DNA from: Hofstenia miamia
Taxonomy: Eukaryota > Xenacoelomorpha > Acoela
Direction: 5' to 3'
NCBI GenBank assembly: GCA_004352715.1
Contig: SCFE01000022.1
Span: forward strand, 2,443,196-2,507,195
Length of the DNA: 64,000 nucleotides
Of the stretch, positions 33,601 to 43,945 are shown piece by piece. Made by a program: the position numbers and the translations under genes. The notes under the pieces are model-generated. The model ran no database searches and had not been told where the DNA came from. It worked only from the letters and a program-made list of their open reading frames with translations. Numbering within the stretch: the first letter of the stretch is position 1; each line of letters starts with the position of its first letter.

Positions 33601-35940
33601 CAATATAATTTTGTGTGGTTGAGACTACTATACCTTATGCAGTTTTCACCACAGCTGCATTTAGTTTTATGAATTCATTGGGTTTATGGAATAATTCCTT
33701 AGATTTTTTTTTTGCCAATCTAGATATGAACATGGGCCAAAATGTGTGTCCCGCGCACCTCGGCACCGTCCATTCTCAATAATGCCAATTCGGTCCGTCT
33801 TAGACCCATTTTATGATCATTACCAAAAATATCTTTAATTTTTCAGTTTGATAGGATAAAGTTCGATATCTTAGCAACATATAATACAATCTACACACTG
33901 AAATTATAAACCTAATCTTAATTTTAGAATTGTATATTATACTAACATAGCATTTTGAAATACAAATATTAATAATGAATTTGCAAAATTTGAAGAACAT
34001 TGATGATAATATGTCAGAAAAGATTGTAGGTTTTGTGATCTATTTTACTGAGAAATTAACAAACTTTTATTGTTGACTTATGATATAGAATTATGACTTT
34101 GAGAACTTCAATGGATTTCTTCGTGGAGTTTCATCACTCACTCAACTTTGACAGCACTTCCCCAATGGCCATAGTCTCCACTATGTGTAGCTTACATAAT
34201 TCAATCCTGGTGGAATCATTAGCTGTAACTTATCGTATCTTGAATGAATTCAGATCAGTCAAAATTGTTTGATGATTCCAAGCAAGGACCATCATGGTCT
34301 GAAGCAAATCTGAAACTGGATTGTGACTGGAACTGAAAGCAAATGGCTTCAGGTTTCAGCAAGGAACTGGAAATGACAATGTCTGATCATATGGGTTTCT
34401 AGTTAAAATGAATATTGGGAATAAACATTTGTTCAGAAACATTAACATGTATGCATGCTTTTACACATAAGTGACATGCACAAGTATTTATTTTGTCTGT
34501 TACCAGAGTTCTAAGAATTCTGTTAGAAAGGAAATTGGTCCTAGAAAATCTTAAATTTATGAAGTCTTACAGCATCAGCTTGTTCTCTATTTCTTAGCAT
34601 TCAGTATTTCAATTTTACCATTAGTACACAATTGTGTAAAATCCTTACAAATACACAGGGCAACTTTTCCATAATTAATTCATAGCTTTAAGAAGATAAG
34701 GAGACCAAAAAAACTGTGAGTATTTTACAAATATTCCAAAGTTATACATTAAATTCTGAAGCAAACTAGAGAAGTTGGTAAAGCATGTTGAAGATGGGGA
34801 GGATATTGAATAGATGTTATCAATCAATATTTGATTTGGTTAATCATTTGTAATTATCAGATATTCTGAACTCATTGCGATGCTTTGGCAATGCCACAGA
34901 GTGAGGGAGGAAAGCATAGATTTCACAATGATACTTACGACATTCTTTTACCTGTTATAACTGCTGTATCATCATTTACAAAAGCAAGTAAATTGCACTT
35001 GAAATAGGCTTCATTACATCAATGTTTGCCAAGTTACTTCAATAAGATTTTTGGACTTCTAGTCTCACAATTCTAAGAAAAAGATTTTTAGACTTATTTA
35101 TCAAAACACGATTACACATATAAAATAAAACATTCTTTGTAGAACAAAGTAGTGAATTCGTAAGCAGTGAGTGAATTTTTTATGTCACTTTCAAAGTTAT
35201 TTCATGAAACTTAAGCATGGAGGGCAAAATTTCAATAAGTAAAGCAGCGTTTTCAAGGATGGAAGCAGGCATTAATATCTAGAGGGTTCAAATTTTATAT
35301 TTGATCATTACAATTTTTGCATTTCTTCTCAAATTTTGGTGACAATTTTCAATTGAAAGTGCTTTTTCCTATCTGTGTTAATTTCTTTGAAATGAAAAAA
35401 TAACTAATTTTACTATATAACTTTTGTTGTGTTTGACTTAACCATTATAATCTAGGAGACATTCCATGAAATTCGATTTTTTAACATAGCTGGGGTTATA
35501 ATAGTTTTGCAGAAACCAGTGGCGGAGAGTGGGCCACTTTGCCTAGTGTGCGGTGCAGAGTTGTTAGTGGTTCGGTTTGGTTTCGTCATTGTATTAAATA
35601 AAAATACGTCAATACTAAACTGAAAGTTTCAAAATTTACAATGGAGATCAGTGCAGTAATTGCTTGAACTTGAAGCCATCCATTACATGATTAAATGCAT
35701 AATTTTTAAATACTCTACATTAACGTAAAATATTATTCAAATGAATATTTCTTAAAATCAGACATCAAGTAAAATATTTGAAATGGATACCTTAGTTTAT
35801 TTAACAACATCACGAAATATTAAAACATCAGACAGGACCAGTACGTGATCAGACCAACTTTTCAAATTCAACAAAGACCAAGACTCATTTGCTATTATTG
35901 TCGAACTCCTATATTTGGCATGAAAGCAGAAATTGATGAC
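30657..35940. other. long intergenic stretch, no gene recognised
   Basis: About 5.3 kb of AT-rich DNA with a TA run near 30,914-30,934. Short frames at 31.0, 32.3 and 33.8 kb lack motifs. Exons of an intron-rich gene could be hidden here, but I cannot support one. Confidence 0.45.
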
Positions 35941-35946
35941 TCACCA

Positions 35947-36080
35947 GAGATGGAATCGGATCCAACAGTTTAAGATCCGATCCGATCCGCATCCGAAACT
36001 TCAACGTCCAAATCCGATCCGATCGGCGAACTTTTAAAAAAATTAGTATTCAACACGAAACGGATCCGAATTTAAATAAG
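35947..36080. mobile_element. possible transposon end with clustered GATCCG words
   Basis: CAGAGATGGAATCGGATCCA is followed by GATCCGATCCGATCCGCATC, CCGATCCGATCGG and CGGATCCG within 130 bases. Dense subterminal repeats behind a CAGAGATGG start resemble a hAT end, but I find no matching right end, so only a remnant or chance cluster can be claimed. Confidence 0.35.
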
Positions 36081-37158
36081 TACTCTAACAATAAACAAAC
36101 ATAAACTTTAAAAAATATTTATGTTTTTAATGCGAATAGAGAATTTTAAGTGCTTCAACACTATCTTGAGATAAAAAAATGGACATATACTTACGGAATG
36201 ATACATGCAAATCAACATATTTGTAAGCTTTGTAATAATCTAGTTCCTAAAATTGGCATCAATTATAATCATAATATATTTATAGAGTTTAAATAGTTGA
36301 GTTTCTTATAGTATTACCTCCCTTATTAATTTTTTATGTCAAAATTCAAAAATAACCACTTTGCAATATCACTATGAATTGAAGTTGTTTCAAACAAGAT
36401 AAATTTACTTCAAAATTGCAGCTAAGGCGATGAAAACAAGAATAGCACAAATAATGGCAAATTAAAGAACAACCTCAAAATTTATATTGCAAGACATTAA
36501 AAAAGTTGTTGTAGAGTGTATTAAAATCCGTGATAGAAAAATTAATTTTTCAAACAAAATTTGAGATTTAAATATAAATTTTAAATTTTACTGAAATTGG
36601 ATATTAAATTGTATCAAAAATTTTGAATTATATAGCAGCAACATTAAATAAATTCACACCCTATTAATAGTATAATAATAACGTTCCATAAACATTTTAA
36701 TATCAGTGATTATAATAATGACAAACCTTCTGAGTACTAAGTTGATCTTGGCATTGCAAGTTTCTTAGAGTGCTTATTTTAATGAGATTTTTTGATTGAA
36801 TAGCATTCCAAATTATATTAGCATTTTTACATTTTGGTAGTGTTTGCAAAAGCTAAGGCATTCCACTTGCTTCTCTGTGTTCTGTGCTTTTTCTATGACA
36901 CACATATTAGAGAGAATCCTTTTCAGAATTCTGCCCCCTTTGCAGGCTCATAAACACGTTTAACCAGGGCTGCGTGTTGTGCACATGACACAGTGTGAGC
37001 TTGTCTGGTTTACTGCTAATAACTGCTTCAGCCACTAAAATAGTCTAATAAATTAGAATAAAGCCAACTGCCAACATTTGTTTTAGCTTAACACCCCAGC
37101 CAATATATGTACATGTAGAACTTGAAAAAGTTTATCTATTTTTATTGATGTTTGCTTG
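36081..37158. other. intergenic, no gene recognised
   Basis: AT-rich with no coding frame I can support. The last eight bases before the next element (from 37,159) belong to its target duplication. Confidence 0.5.
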
Positions 37159-37166
37159 GCGGGGAA

Positions 37167-37405
37167 CATGAGCGTATCCAGGATTTTCTGACGGGGGGAC
37201 ATCATTGTTATTCCGCCATGCGGGGCAAAGCCCCGCCAAAATTTTTGAAAATATTGAGAAAATAGACCCTAAAAATGCATTTCACGATCCTAGATTCTGA
37301 ATTTTTCAATTTCTTACGAAAAATTTTTTGATTTATCCAGTCAATATTAAATTTGGAAACCTGTCGGGGGGACATTCCACCATGTCCCCCCTGGGTACGC
37401 CACTG
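37167..37405. mobile_element. hAT-type MITE with 8-bp target duplication
   Basis: The ends CATGAGCGTATCCAGG (37,167) and CCTGGGTACGCCACTG (37,405) are inverted repeats; the reverse complement of the right end is CAGTGGCGTACCCAGG. The 8-bp sequence GCGGGGAA flanks both sides (37,159-37,166 and 37,406-37,413). Eight-base duplications point to the hAT superfamily. The 239-bp interior is non-coding and has unusual GC-rich blocks (ACGGGGGGAC, GGGGCAAAGCCCCG) in AT-rich surroundings. Confidence 0.88.
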
Positions 37406-37413
37406 GCGGGGAA

Positions 37414-39049
37414 TGAACTTTAGAGTGGTGAGACGTTTGATTTCTCACTCGAGGTGCAGTGATCATTAGCGCACGCCTTGAAATGATCTATTTCCATTTT
37501 GTGAACCAATCAATAACGTTCGGCGACAAATGTAGGATGCAAAGCAAAGATACCTAACAAAGACATTTTCTTTGAATCCCAGGCTCTTAAATCTCTAAAA
37601 ATTTCAATTGAAATATGTAGCTTGCATGATGTCATAAAAGTTACATTGGCTGTTTCATTTTGAATGGAGAAAGCAGAAAACACATGTTAAATATATGCCC
37701 ATGGACATGGTGCAGGTCCTAAATAGTATATTATATTTAATTTTTAGTTGAATGGTTGCAGTATTATCATTATTATATAATTGGAACATGCAAATTACAA
37801 AGGTCCCTTTATATTCATAGACAGATCATGATCTAACTGATTACTAGTAAGGTCCCTGACTCCTGGCTGATTCTACACAATCTTATGTGTTAATTTTCAT
37901 ATATTTTCATAAGCATTTATTGCATTATATAGAAGTAACCAGGAATATGAGTGAAACTACAGAAAAAACTGTTAGTTTATAAATTTATTCATCCCCATAA
38001 ATTTTCTATGGATCTGAGAGTCAGTGTATTTTAACAATTGTTATACTTTGTTTAAATACAATAACAGCAGCATTACTTTTTAAGTTAAGATAATTGATAT
38101 AAATTTTTCCCTTGAAGAAATGTTAATGACCTTGTTAACACAATGCAGTAAAATAAACTTTCTTTACTATTCATTTTGGGTACAACTTTTTGTAAAAATA
38201 CAATACTTGTAACATTTTCTGCTTAATATTCCTCAAGACAAATGATCAATGCAAATCAAAATATGTAGAGTAATTACAAACAAGTTATTAAACTGTATAG
38301 TTAATTGAGCAAAACAATTCAAAGGATCATTCAAAAATTGTATATAAAAAGATTGTTTTCTATCAAATCAGATACAATAATCAAAATGGTATGGACTATG
38401 CTTAATATACATGTATATTGCATAGGGCTTGACAGAAACTTAAGTATTTGAAAAATTTACACGAAAAATTTTTACATATGCATAGAATAATTGCATCATT
38501 TATCATGTATGTTAAGTTTGAATTCTCTCTGTAACTTCCTCATTGATCTCCTTAAAAATCCCTATGACCTATTGTATTGCTGCAGGTTGAAACTCACAAC
38601 AAAAAATCAGCTACATCACAATGATATAGCAATCTCAGCAGGGTTCTGTTCCATATTCAATTGACACATGGATTTAAGTAGGTTAATTTGTCTGAATCAA
38701 ATGACTAAAAAATTATAGAGATTGTACGTACTTTGCTATTGATGTAAAATTACTTTAACACTTACAAATATTGATAGTTTAGGTAACTACTGGTTTGAGT
38801 TACTGAGCTTAATTGATGGCAATCATCCAACTTTACACTTTCCTTGTGGTGTGTTTGTAGCAAAAGGTAGAGAATTACAACAACAAAATTCAGACTTAAA
38901 AGAGGTCAGACAATCTGAAGATGCTTAATTCAGAAGTCACCCAATTTTCTCAAGATCTTCAAAAACAACAAAATGTGGTAACCTGAATTTAAGAAACCAT
39001 AATAAAAATATATTTCTTGAAAAAATGAGGAACTGCCTACCTGAAATGA
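37414..39049. other. intergenic, no gene recognised
   Basis: No supported gene. From about 38.9 kb faint plus-strand pieces (KGRELQQQNSDLKE) may be the decayed start of the GTPase pseudogene that follows. Confidence 0.45.
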
Positions 39050-39690
39050 GGAATGAGCTCTAAATGAATGAGTAAAAAGACTACTATAACATCATAGATG
39101 AAATTGGTCAGTTGAGGTCAAATCTCTTCCAGTAAGGATTGAAATCCCCCAAATTGCTGTAATTGGTAATCAAACAGTGGGAAAGTATAGTGTTGTTTAG
39201 TTGCTGACTGTAGTAAGATTACCAAGGGAAATGGGATTGGTACTAAATGTCCCAAGATTAGATGTAGTTCTGTAGTCATAATTAAAGACAAAGGAAAATT
39301 CATGACACAAGAAAATTTAACAAGAGTACTAGAAAATGACCAAAATGTAAATCTGAGAAAAAACTTGGTTAAAGAAGATGATTCTATTGTTTCAAACAAA
39401 GTAATAGATATCACAACCAGAGTTGATATGCAAGGTCCTGATCTCAGCAATTTAAAACTTGTTGACCTTCTAGGTGTCCAGTATTCAAGAACAGAAATGT
39501 TGAATTCTATTAGAGGAATGATTATACAATGCATTTAGGCTGAATATACTTTAATCTTAATAGTTAGTCTTTGTGTATCTGATCCAACAACAGCTGAAGC
39601 AGTTGGTCTAGCAAACAAATATGATCCTGGGCAATGTCAATCTCTATTTATAGTCACTAAACCTGATGAAGCTAAACTGGGTGATTAGGC
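39050..39690 (+). pseudogene. dynamin/Mx-type large GTPase pseudogene (GTPase domain)
   Basis: In order, the sequence shows YYNIIDEIGQLRSNL (bundle segment before the G domain), then IPQIAVIGNQTVGKYS (P-loop, 39,165-39,191, compare GDQSSGKSS in dynamins). LPREMG and TKCPR in shifted frames fit the LPRGxGIVTRCP switch I region. LKLVDLLGV (39,464, the DLPG switch II) and an in-frame TAG at 39,536 follow. LANKYDPG and LFIVTKPDEAK (TKxD at 39,656-39,667) complete the G domain. At least two frameshifts and several stops make it non-functional. Dynamin-family proteins are self-assembling GTPases of membranes, and Mx members are antiviral. The CP in switch I is more Mx-like, but I cannot decide. No introns interrupt the domain, so a retrocopy or transposon-captured fragment is plausible. 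The second half recurs inverted at 57.96-58.55 kb. Confidence 0.78.
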
Positions 39691-40000
39691 TTTTTATGAA
39701 CACATATATATTTAATATGAAACCATGAAAAAGCAACACATGTAGTTGATCTTGAAAACATACAGTCATTTCTATGAAAATTGGGACATTGGAATGAAAA
39801 TATCAATTAATCCAAAATACTATGTGCCATATACCATTCAAAAACTAAGAATGTGTAGAAATCCTATTTTTAATTTGCATTTACTTCAACTTTATTATTT
39901 CTTCTTCATACCAATTTATTGATACAGGAAATAAAAACTATTGAAATTTATGCTTGTGCTGAAATTATTACTTAAATGTATATTGTAACAGTTCAATTCC
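39413..40000. repeat. arm of inverted duplication (partner 57,957-58,545)
   Basis: From the GTPase switch II region to the gap edge this sequence is almost identical to the reverse complement of 57,957-58,545. The two copies differ by few substitutions. The arm is cut by the assembly gap at its right end. Confidence 0.9.
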
Positions 40001-41000
40001 NNNNNNNNNNNNNNNNNNNNNNNNNNNNNNNNNNNNNNNNNNNNNNNNNNNNNNNNNNNNNNNNNNNNNNNNNNNNNNNNNNNNNNNNNNNNNNNNNNNN
40101 NNNNNNNNNNNNNNNNNNNNNNNNNNNNNNNNNNNNNNNNNNNNNNNNNNNNNNNNNNNNNNNNNNNNNNNNNNNNNNNNNNNNNNNNNNNNNNNNNNNN
40201 NNNNNNNNNNNNNNNNNNNNNNNNNNNNNNNNNNNNNNNNNNNNNNNNNNNNNNNNNNNNNNNNNNNNNNNNNNNNNNNNNNNNNNNNNNNNNNNNNNNN
40301 NNNNNNNNNNNNNNNNNNNNNNNNNNNNNNNNNNNNNNNNNNNNNNNNNNNNNNNNNNNNNNNNNNNNNNNNNNNNNNNNNNNNNNNNNNNNNNNNNNNN
40401 NNNNNNNNNNNNNNNNNNNNNNNNNNNNNNNNNNNNNNNNNNNNNNNNNNNNNNNNNNNNNNNNNNNNNNNNNNNNNNNNNNNNNNNNNNNNNNNNNNNN
40501 NNNNNNNNNNNNNNNNNNNNNNNNNNNNNNNNNNNNNNNNNNNNNNNNNNNNNNNNNNNNNNNNNNNNNNNNNNNNNNNNNNNNNNNNNNNNNNNNNNNN
40601 NNNNNNNNNNNNNNNNNNNNNNNNNNNNNNNNNNNNNNNNNNNNNNNNNNNNNNNNNNNNNNNNNNNNNNNNNNNNNNNNNNNNNNNNNNNNNNNNNNNN
40701 NNNNNNNNNNNNNNNNNNNNNNNNNNNNNNNNNNNNNNNNNNNNNNNNNNNNNNNNNNNNNNNNNNNNNNNNNNNNNNNNNNNNNNNNNNNNNNNNNNNN
40801 NNNNNNNNNNNNNNNNNNNNNNNNNNNNNNNNNNNNNNNNNNNNNNNNNNNNNNNNNNNNNNNNNNNNNNNNNNNNNNNNNNNNNNNNNNNNNNNNNNNN
40901 NNNNNNNNNNNNNNNNNNNNNNNNNNNNNNNNNNNNNNNNNNNNNNNNNNNNNNNNNNNNNNNNNNNNNNNNNNNNNNNNNNNNNNNNNNNNNNNNNNNN
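40001..41000. other. assembly gap (1,000 N)
   Basis: A placeholder-length gap. It lies inside the inverted duplication, so its true content may be several kb, as in the other arm. Confidence 0.99.
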
Positions 41001-41258
41001 AAAGTACCTGCTGATTTTAAAATTCAAATGATTCGTCTGCCAATATGGCTGTTCATACGTAAGCATTAGTTTGCTCAATTTAATTTGTCAATTACCTCTT
41101 GATCGGCTAACAAGTTTCTTATTTTGACCAATATTAAATCTTAGTTGCATTTTACAAAAATAAACTAAAGTTCATTAACTAAATTTTTTACAATTAATTT
41201 CAATTGATAATCATTCGACGTTATTCAGCTTTTAGTTGCCTTTTTGGATGATGCTACA
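41001..41258 (-). repeat. LTR-like repeat, copy 1 (truncated by gap)
   Basis: It ends on the plus strand in GATGCTACA (minus-strand start TGTAGCATC) and shares with 59.4-59.7 kb the segments GTACCTGCTGATTTT and CTGCCAATATGGCTGTTC, and a similar end. It interrupts a minus-strand LINE exactly at 41,258/41,262. The TG start on the minus strand and repeated insertion elsewhere suggest a long terminal repeat. Confidence 0.6.
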
Positions 41259-41261
41259 TTA

Positions 41262-41708
41262 CTATTGTGGATTTTCATCTTTTTGGGTAATAAAACTTAT
41301 GTAGACATTTGTGGTATAAATATCAATAGGGTTTAGCCAGCTGCTTTGAAATTTTTTAAAAATCCAAGTTGGTAATACACTTTTTCTGAGTGATGTTTTT
41401 GGTCTTATCTTTCTAAAAGTGTTTTCCACCATAATTTCTGTAATTATTGGTACATCTTCATCATGGTTCCCAAATTCACACAATTGATTGTTAAATGAAG
41501 TGAAACCCATATTAAGTACATGTGCTTCAAAAGAGTTTATTTGTATCTTTGGTATTGCTGGTTTCATGCATCTTCTCATCTCAATATATAATTGATCAAC
41601 TGTAAGTTTTTTCATTTCTTGTTGTCTCTTAGTTTTGAAATAGTTCTTAATTATTCTTTGCAAAATGTTCAGTTCATGCTGGACTTGTGTTAGAAACATT
41701 TGCAACAC
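41262..41708 (-). pseudogene. PHD-LINE copy A: region between endonuclease and RT core
   Basis: The open minus frame of about 148 codons contains QYxELNILQRIIKN-type linker sequence (here QHELNILQRIIKNYFKTK), LTVDQLYIEMRRCMKPA, and toward the end MVENTFRKIRPKTSLRKS then VLPTWIFKKFQSSWLNPID. The last two fit the RT block 0 layout (I-x-x-x-K-x-x-KS, then LP-x-W-x-x-K). The frame is truncated at 41,262 by the LTR-like repeat. The 53,706-53,903 segment is the same region of copy B, in the opposite orientation. Confidence 0.75.
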
Positions 41709-42515
41709 TTAGCAAGCATTCTATCTTTAGAAATATTAAACAACCAATGAAACTACTACTTATTATTTACTTCTATCTGTTGATAAAACAAGAGCATATT
41801 CAAGTATTCAGAGAACAAGTTAATTCCAAATTTCTTCTTACAGAATCATGGTCTCTGGCCAAAGTGATAAACCCTTTCCAACACCTAATTATCAGCTCAT
41901 TTGAGACTAGAAAAAATACAACAATTATTGCTACATGCAAATCATGCTTCCTAACCATACTCATCCTTATACCTAATACCTACTATCACTCAGACTAAGG
42001 AGCTTAACCAACTGACCATTTAAAGCCTCAGGTTATCTTACCTTGTTCCTGAAATGATACCCTAAGTGTTGATCATACTAATCAAATACATAATAAAAAT
42101 AAATAAAATAAAATATAATAAAGGGGCAATTTGTAAAAAGTCTATTATCTGAAAAATGCTAAAATAGAAGGTTAATCAAATATATGGTTGGGGAAATATT
42201 TAATAGCAAAAGTAAAAGCAACTAGAAGCTAGGGTAGCAAAACTTAAATTAACAGAATTCACACTTTCTGCATATTTACAAATAGTAGCAAACAATAAAC
42301 TCACTTATTTTCAGATGGTGAGTAATAACAGAAAAAATTTACAAATGATATTGTGATGTCTGATTTTCAAATTATGCAAACAAAATTGATTCCTTATACA
42401 TACATCTAAATACAAAGGGATATTAAATCATTAGCTGTACAATGACTATCATTAAATATTATTAAATAAATGCAAATTTTCATTTTACAAATCTGATACA
42501 AATATTCTACATTAG
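41519..42515. repeat. arm of inverted duplication (partner 52,905-53,899)
   Basis: This roughly 1-kb stretch matches the reverse complement of 52,905-53,899 with scattered substitutions. It covers part of the LINE RT linker plus about 800 bases of non-coding DNA inserted between the endonuclease and RT parts of that LINE. In the partner, coding sequence continues past 52,905. Here the match is cut at 42,516 by the LTR element. Confidence 0.9.
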
Positions 42516-43295
42516 TGTAGAGTCACTAAGGGCCTCTTTTTATTTTAATTTTAATTTTCTAGGTACTCTCCAATTAATTCAGTGCTATTTTTTTAATGAA
42601 TCGTCAATTTTGTTAATTTGTGATTATTTTGAACTTAAGATTCAAACCTAGTGATTGTCCCCTCAGAGCTTTAGAATTGTGTGTAATTGCTCAGTTAATT
42701 GTGAGGGAAACTAACTTTTGTAAAAATGGTAAATATTTACCTACTTTTGTATAAATAAGGATTACAATTGTTAGCAAATGTCAAATAAATTTCATTCTTG
42801 CTGGATACCATTTGCTTTTTTATTATATTCTATCTAACTAACCATTTTAGCTCTGGTATAAATTTTATAATAATGAAACTGTAAGATCCAGTGATAATGT
42901 GGGAGAACTCTGCTGGGCCTGGGGCAATAACTCACTCCTTGACAGATGTGAGCCTATATTGTGGTTGCTTTAGGGCTATGTATAAGCATAGGAATTAAAA
43001 GAACTACAACCTATCAATTGAACATGCACAAATTAAAACACACCTTGAATATACTATGCCATTGGCATACATGAATATGTGGTAACTACACGTTATTTAC
43101 TATCTTATTACATGAGCTGAGTAGATAAACCCAGATAAATTATTTGTATTGAGCTAGAAATTACAACTTGAGACACACAATTAGCACCTTGGATTTGTAA
43201 GGATGGATTCAAATGGCTTGGCTTCAGTGAGATGCCATGTGAATTGGTTGCTACTTTAACCATCTTGGAATTACATTTTTCTACAATGAAATTGG
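42516..43295 (+). repeat. 5' LTR (3' end lost in gap)
   Basis: It aligns with 48,191-48,956, starting TGTAGAG. A small indel block near 43,200 distinguishes the copies (AAGGATGGATTCAAATGGCT here). The primer binding site would lie in the following gap. Confidence 0.85.
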
Positions 43296-43590
43296 NNNNN
43301 NNNNNNNNNNNNNNNNNNNNNNNNNNNNNNNNNNNNNNNNNNNNNNNNNNNNNNNNNNNNNNNNNNNNNNNNNNNNNNNNNNNNNNNNNNNNNNNNNNNN
43401 NNNNNNNNNNNNNNNNNNNNNNNNNNNNNNNNNNNNNNNNNNNNNNNNNNNNNNNNNNNNNNNNNNNNNNNNNNNNNNNNNNNNNNNNNNNNNNNNNNNN
43501 NNNNNNNNNNNNNNNNNNNNNNNNNNNNNNNNNNNNNNNNNNNNNNNNNNNNNNNNNNNNNNNNNNNNNNNNNNNNNNNNNNNNNNNNNN
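43296..43590. other. assembly gap (295 N)
   Basis: A non-round length suggests an estimated gap. By comparison with the 3' LTR it should contain the last roughly 110 bases of the 5' LTR and the primer binding site. Confidence 0.98.
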
Positions 43591-43945
43591 TTCTCTATTG
43601 TATTTGGTTTTGTTTTTCTACTGGGTGTGAGTTAGCTAGGATGGATTTCCTCTGACAGCAATCTACTTCACCACCCATTGAGGTATAACCTCACCTTATG
43701 CATAGTTTCACATTTGCTAGCTCTGTGATCTGATGCTATCATCAAGCTCTGACTCCTGTCTTACCTGTTCTTAGTGCTATATTGGTTAGTCTCATTTTTC
43801 TAGAATTTGGATTGTGTACCTATGCCCTGCTACCATCTGTTAATTGCTTTTATTTCTCCTGCACAGTTGGATGTTTCTCCTATATTATTGGAATTGTTAT
43901 TGGAACATTTCTTCTGCTTTACTTTTACTTGTTTAATTCCCCTGT

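Noticed and set aside
39118-39534. 138-codon open frame on the minus strand, recurring on the plus strand at 58,420
   Set aside because: It is the antisense shadow of the dynamin-like GTPase pseudogene. The sense strand shows ordered G motifs and the antisense none. It recurs only because the DNA is duplicated.
41687-41998. Similar hydrophobic open frames at 41,687 (plus) and 53,509 (minus)
   Set aside because: They lie in the non-coding block inserted in the LINE and are conserved only as part of the inverted duplication. No domain, and the start and stop differ between copies.
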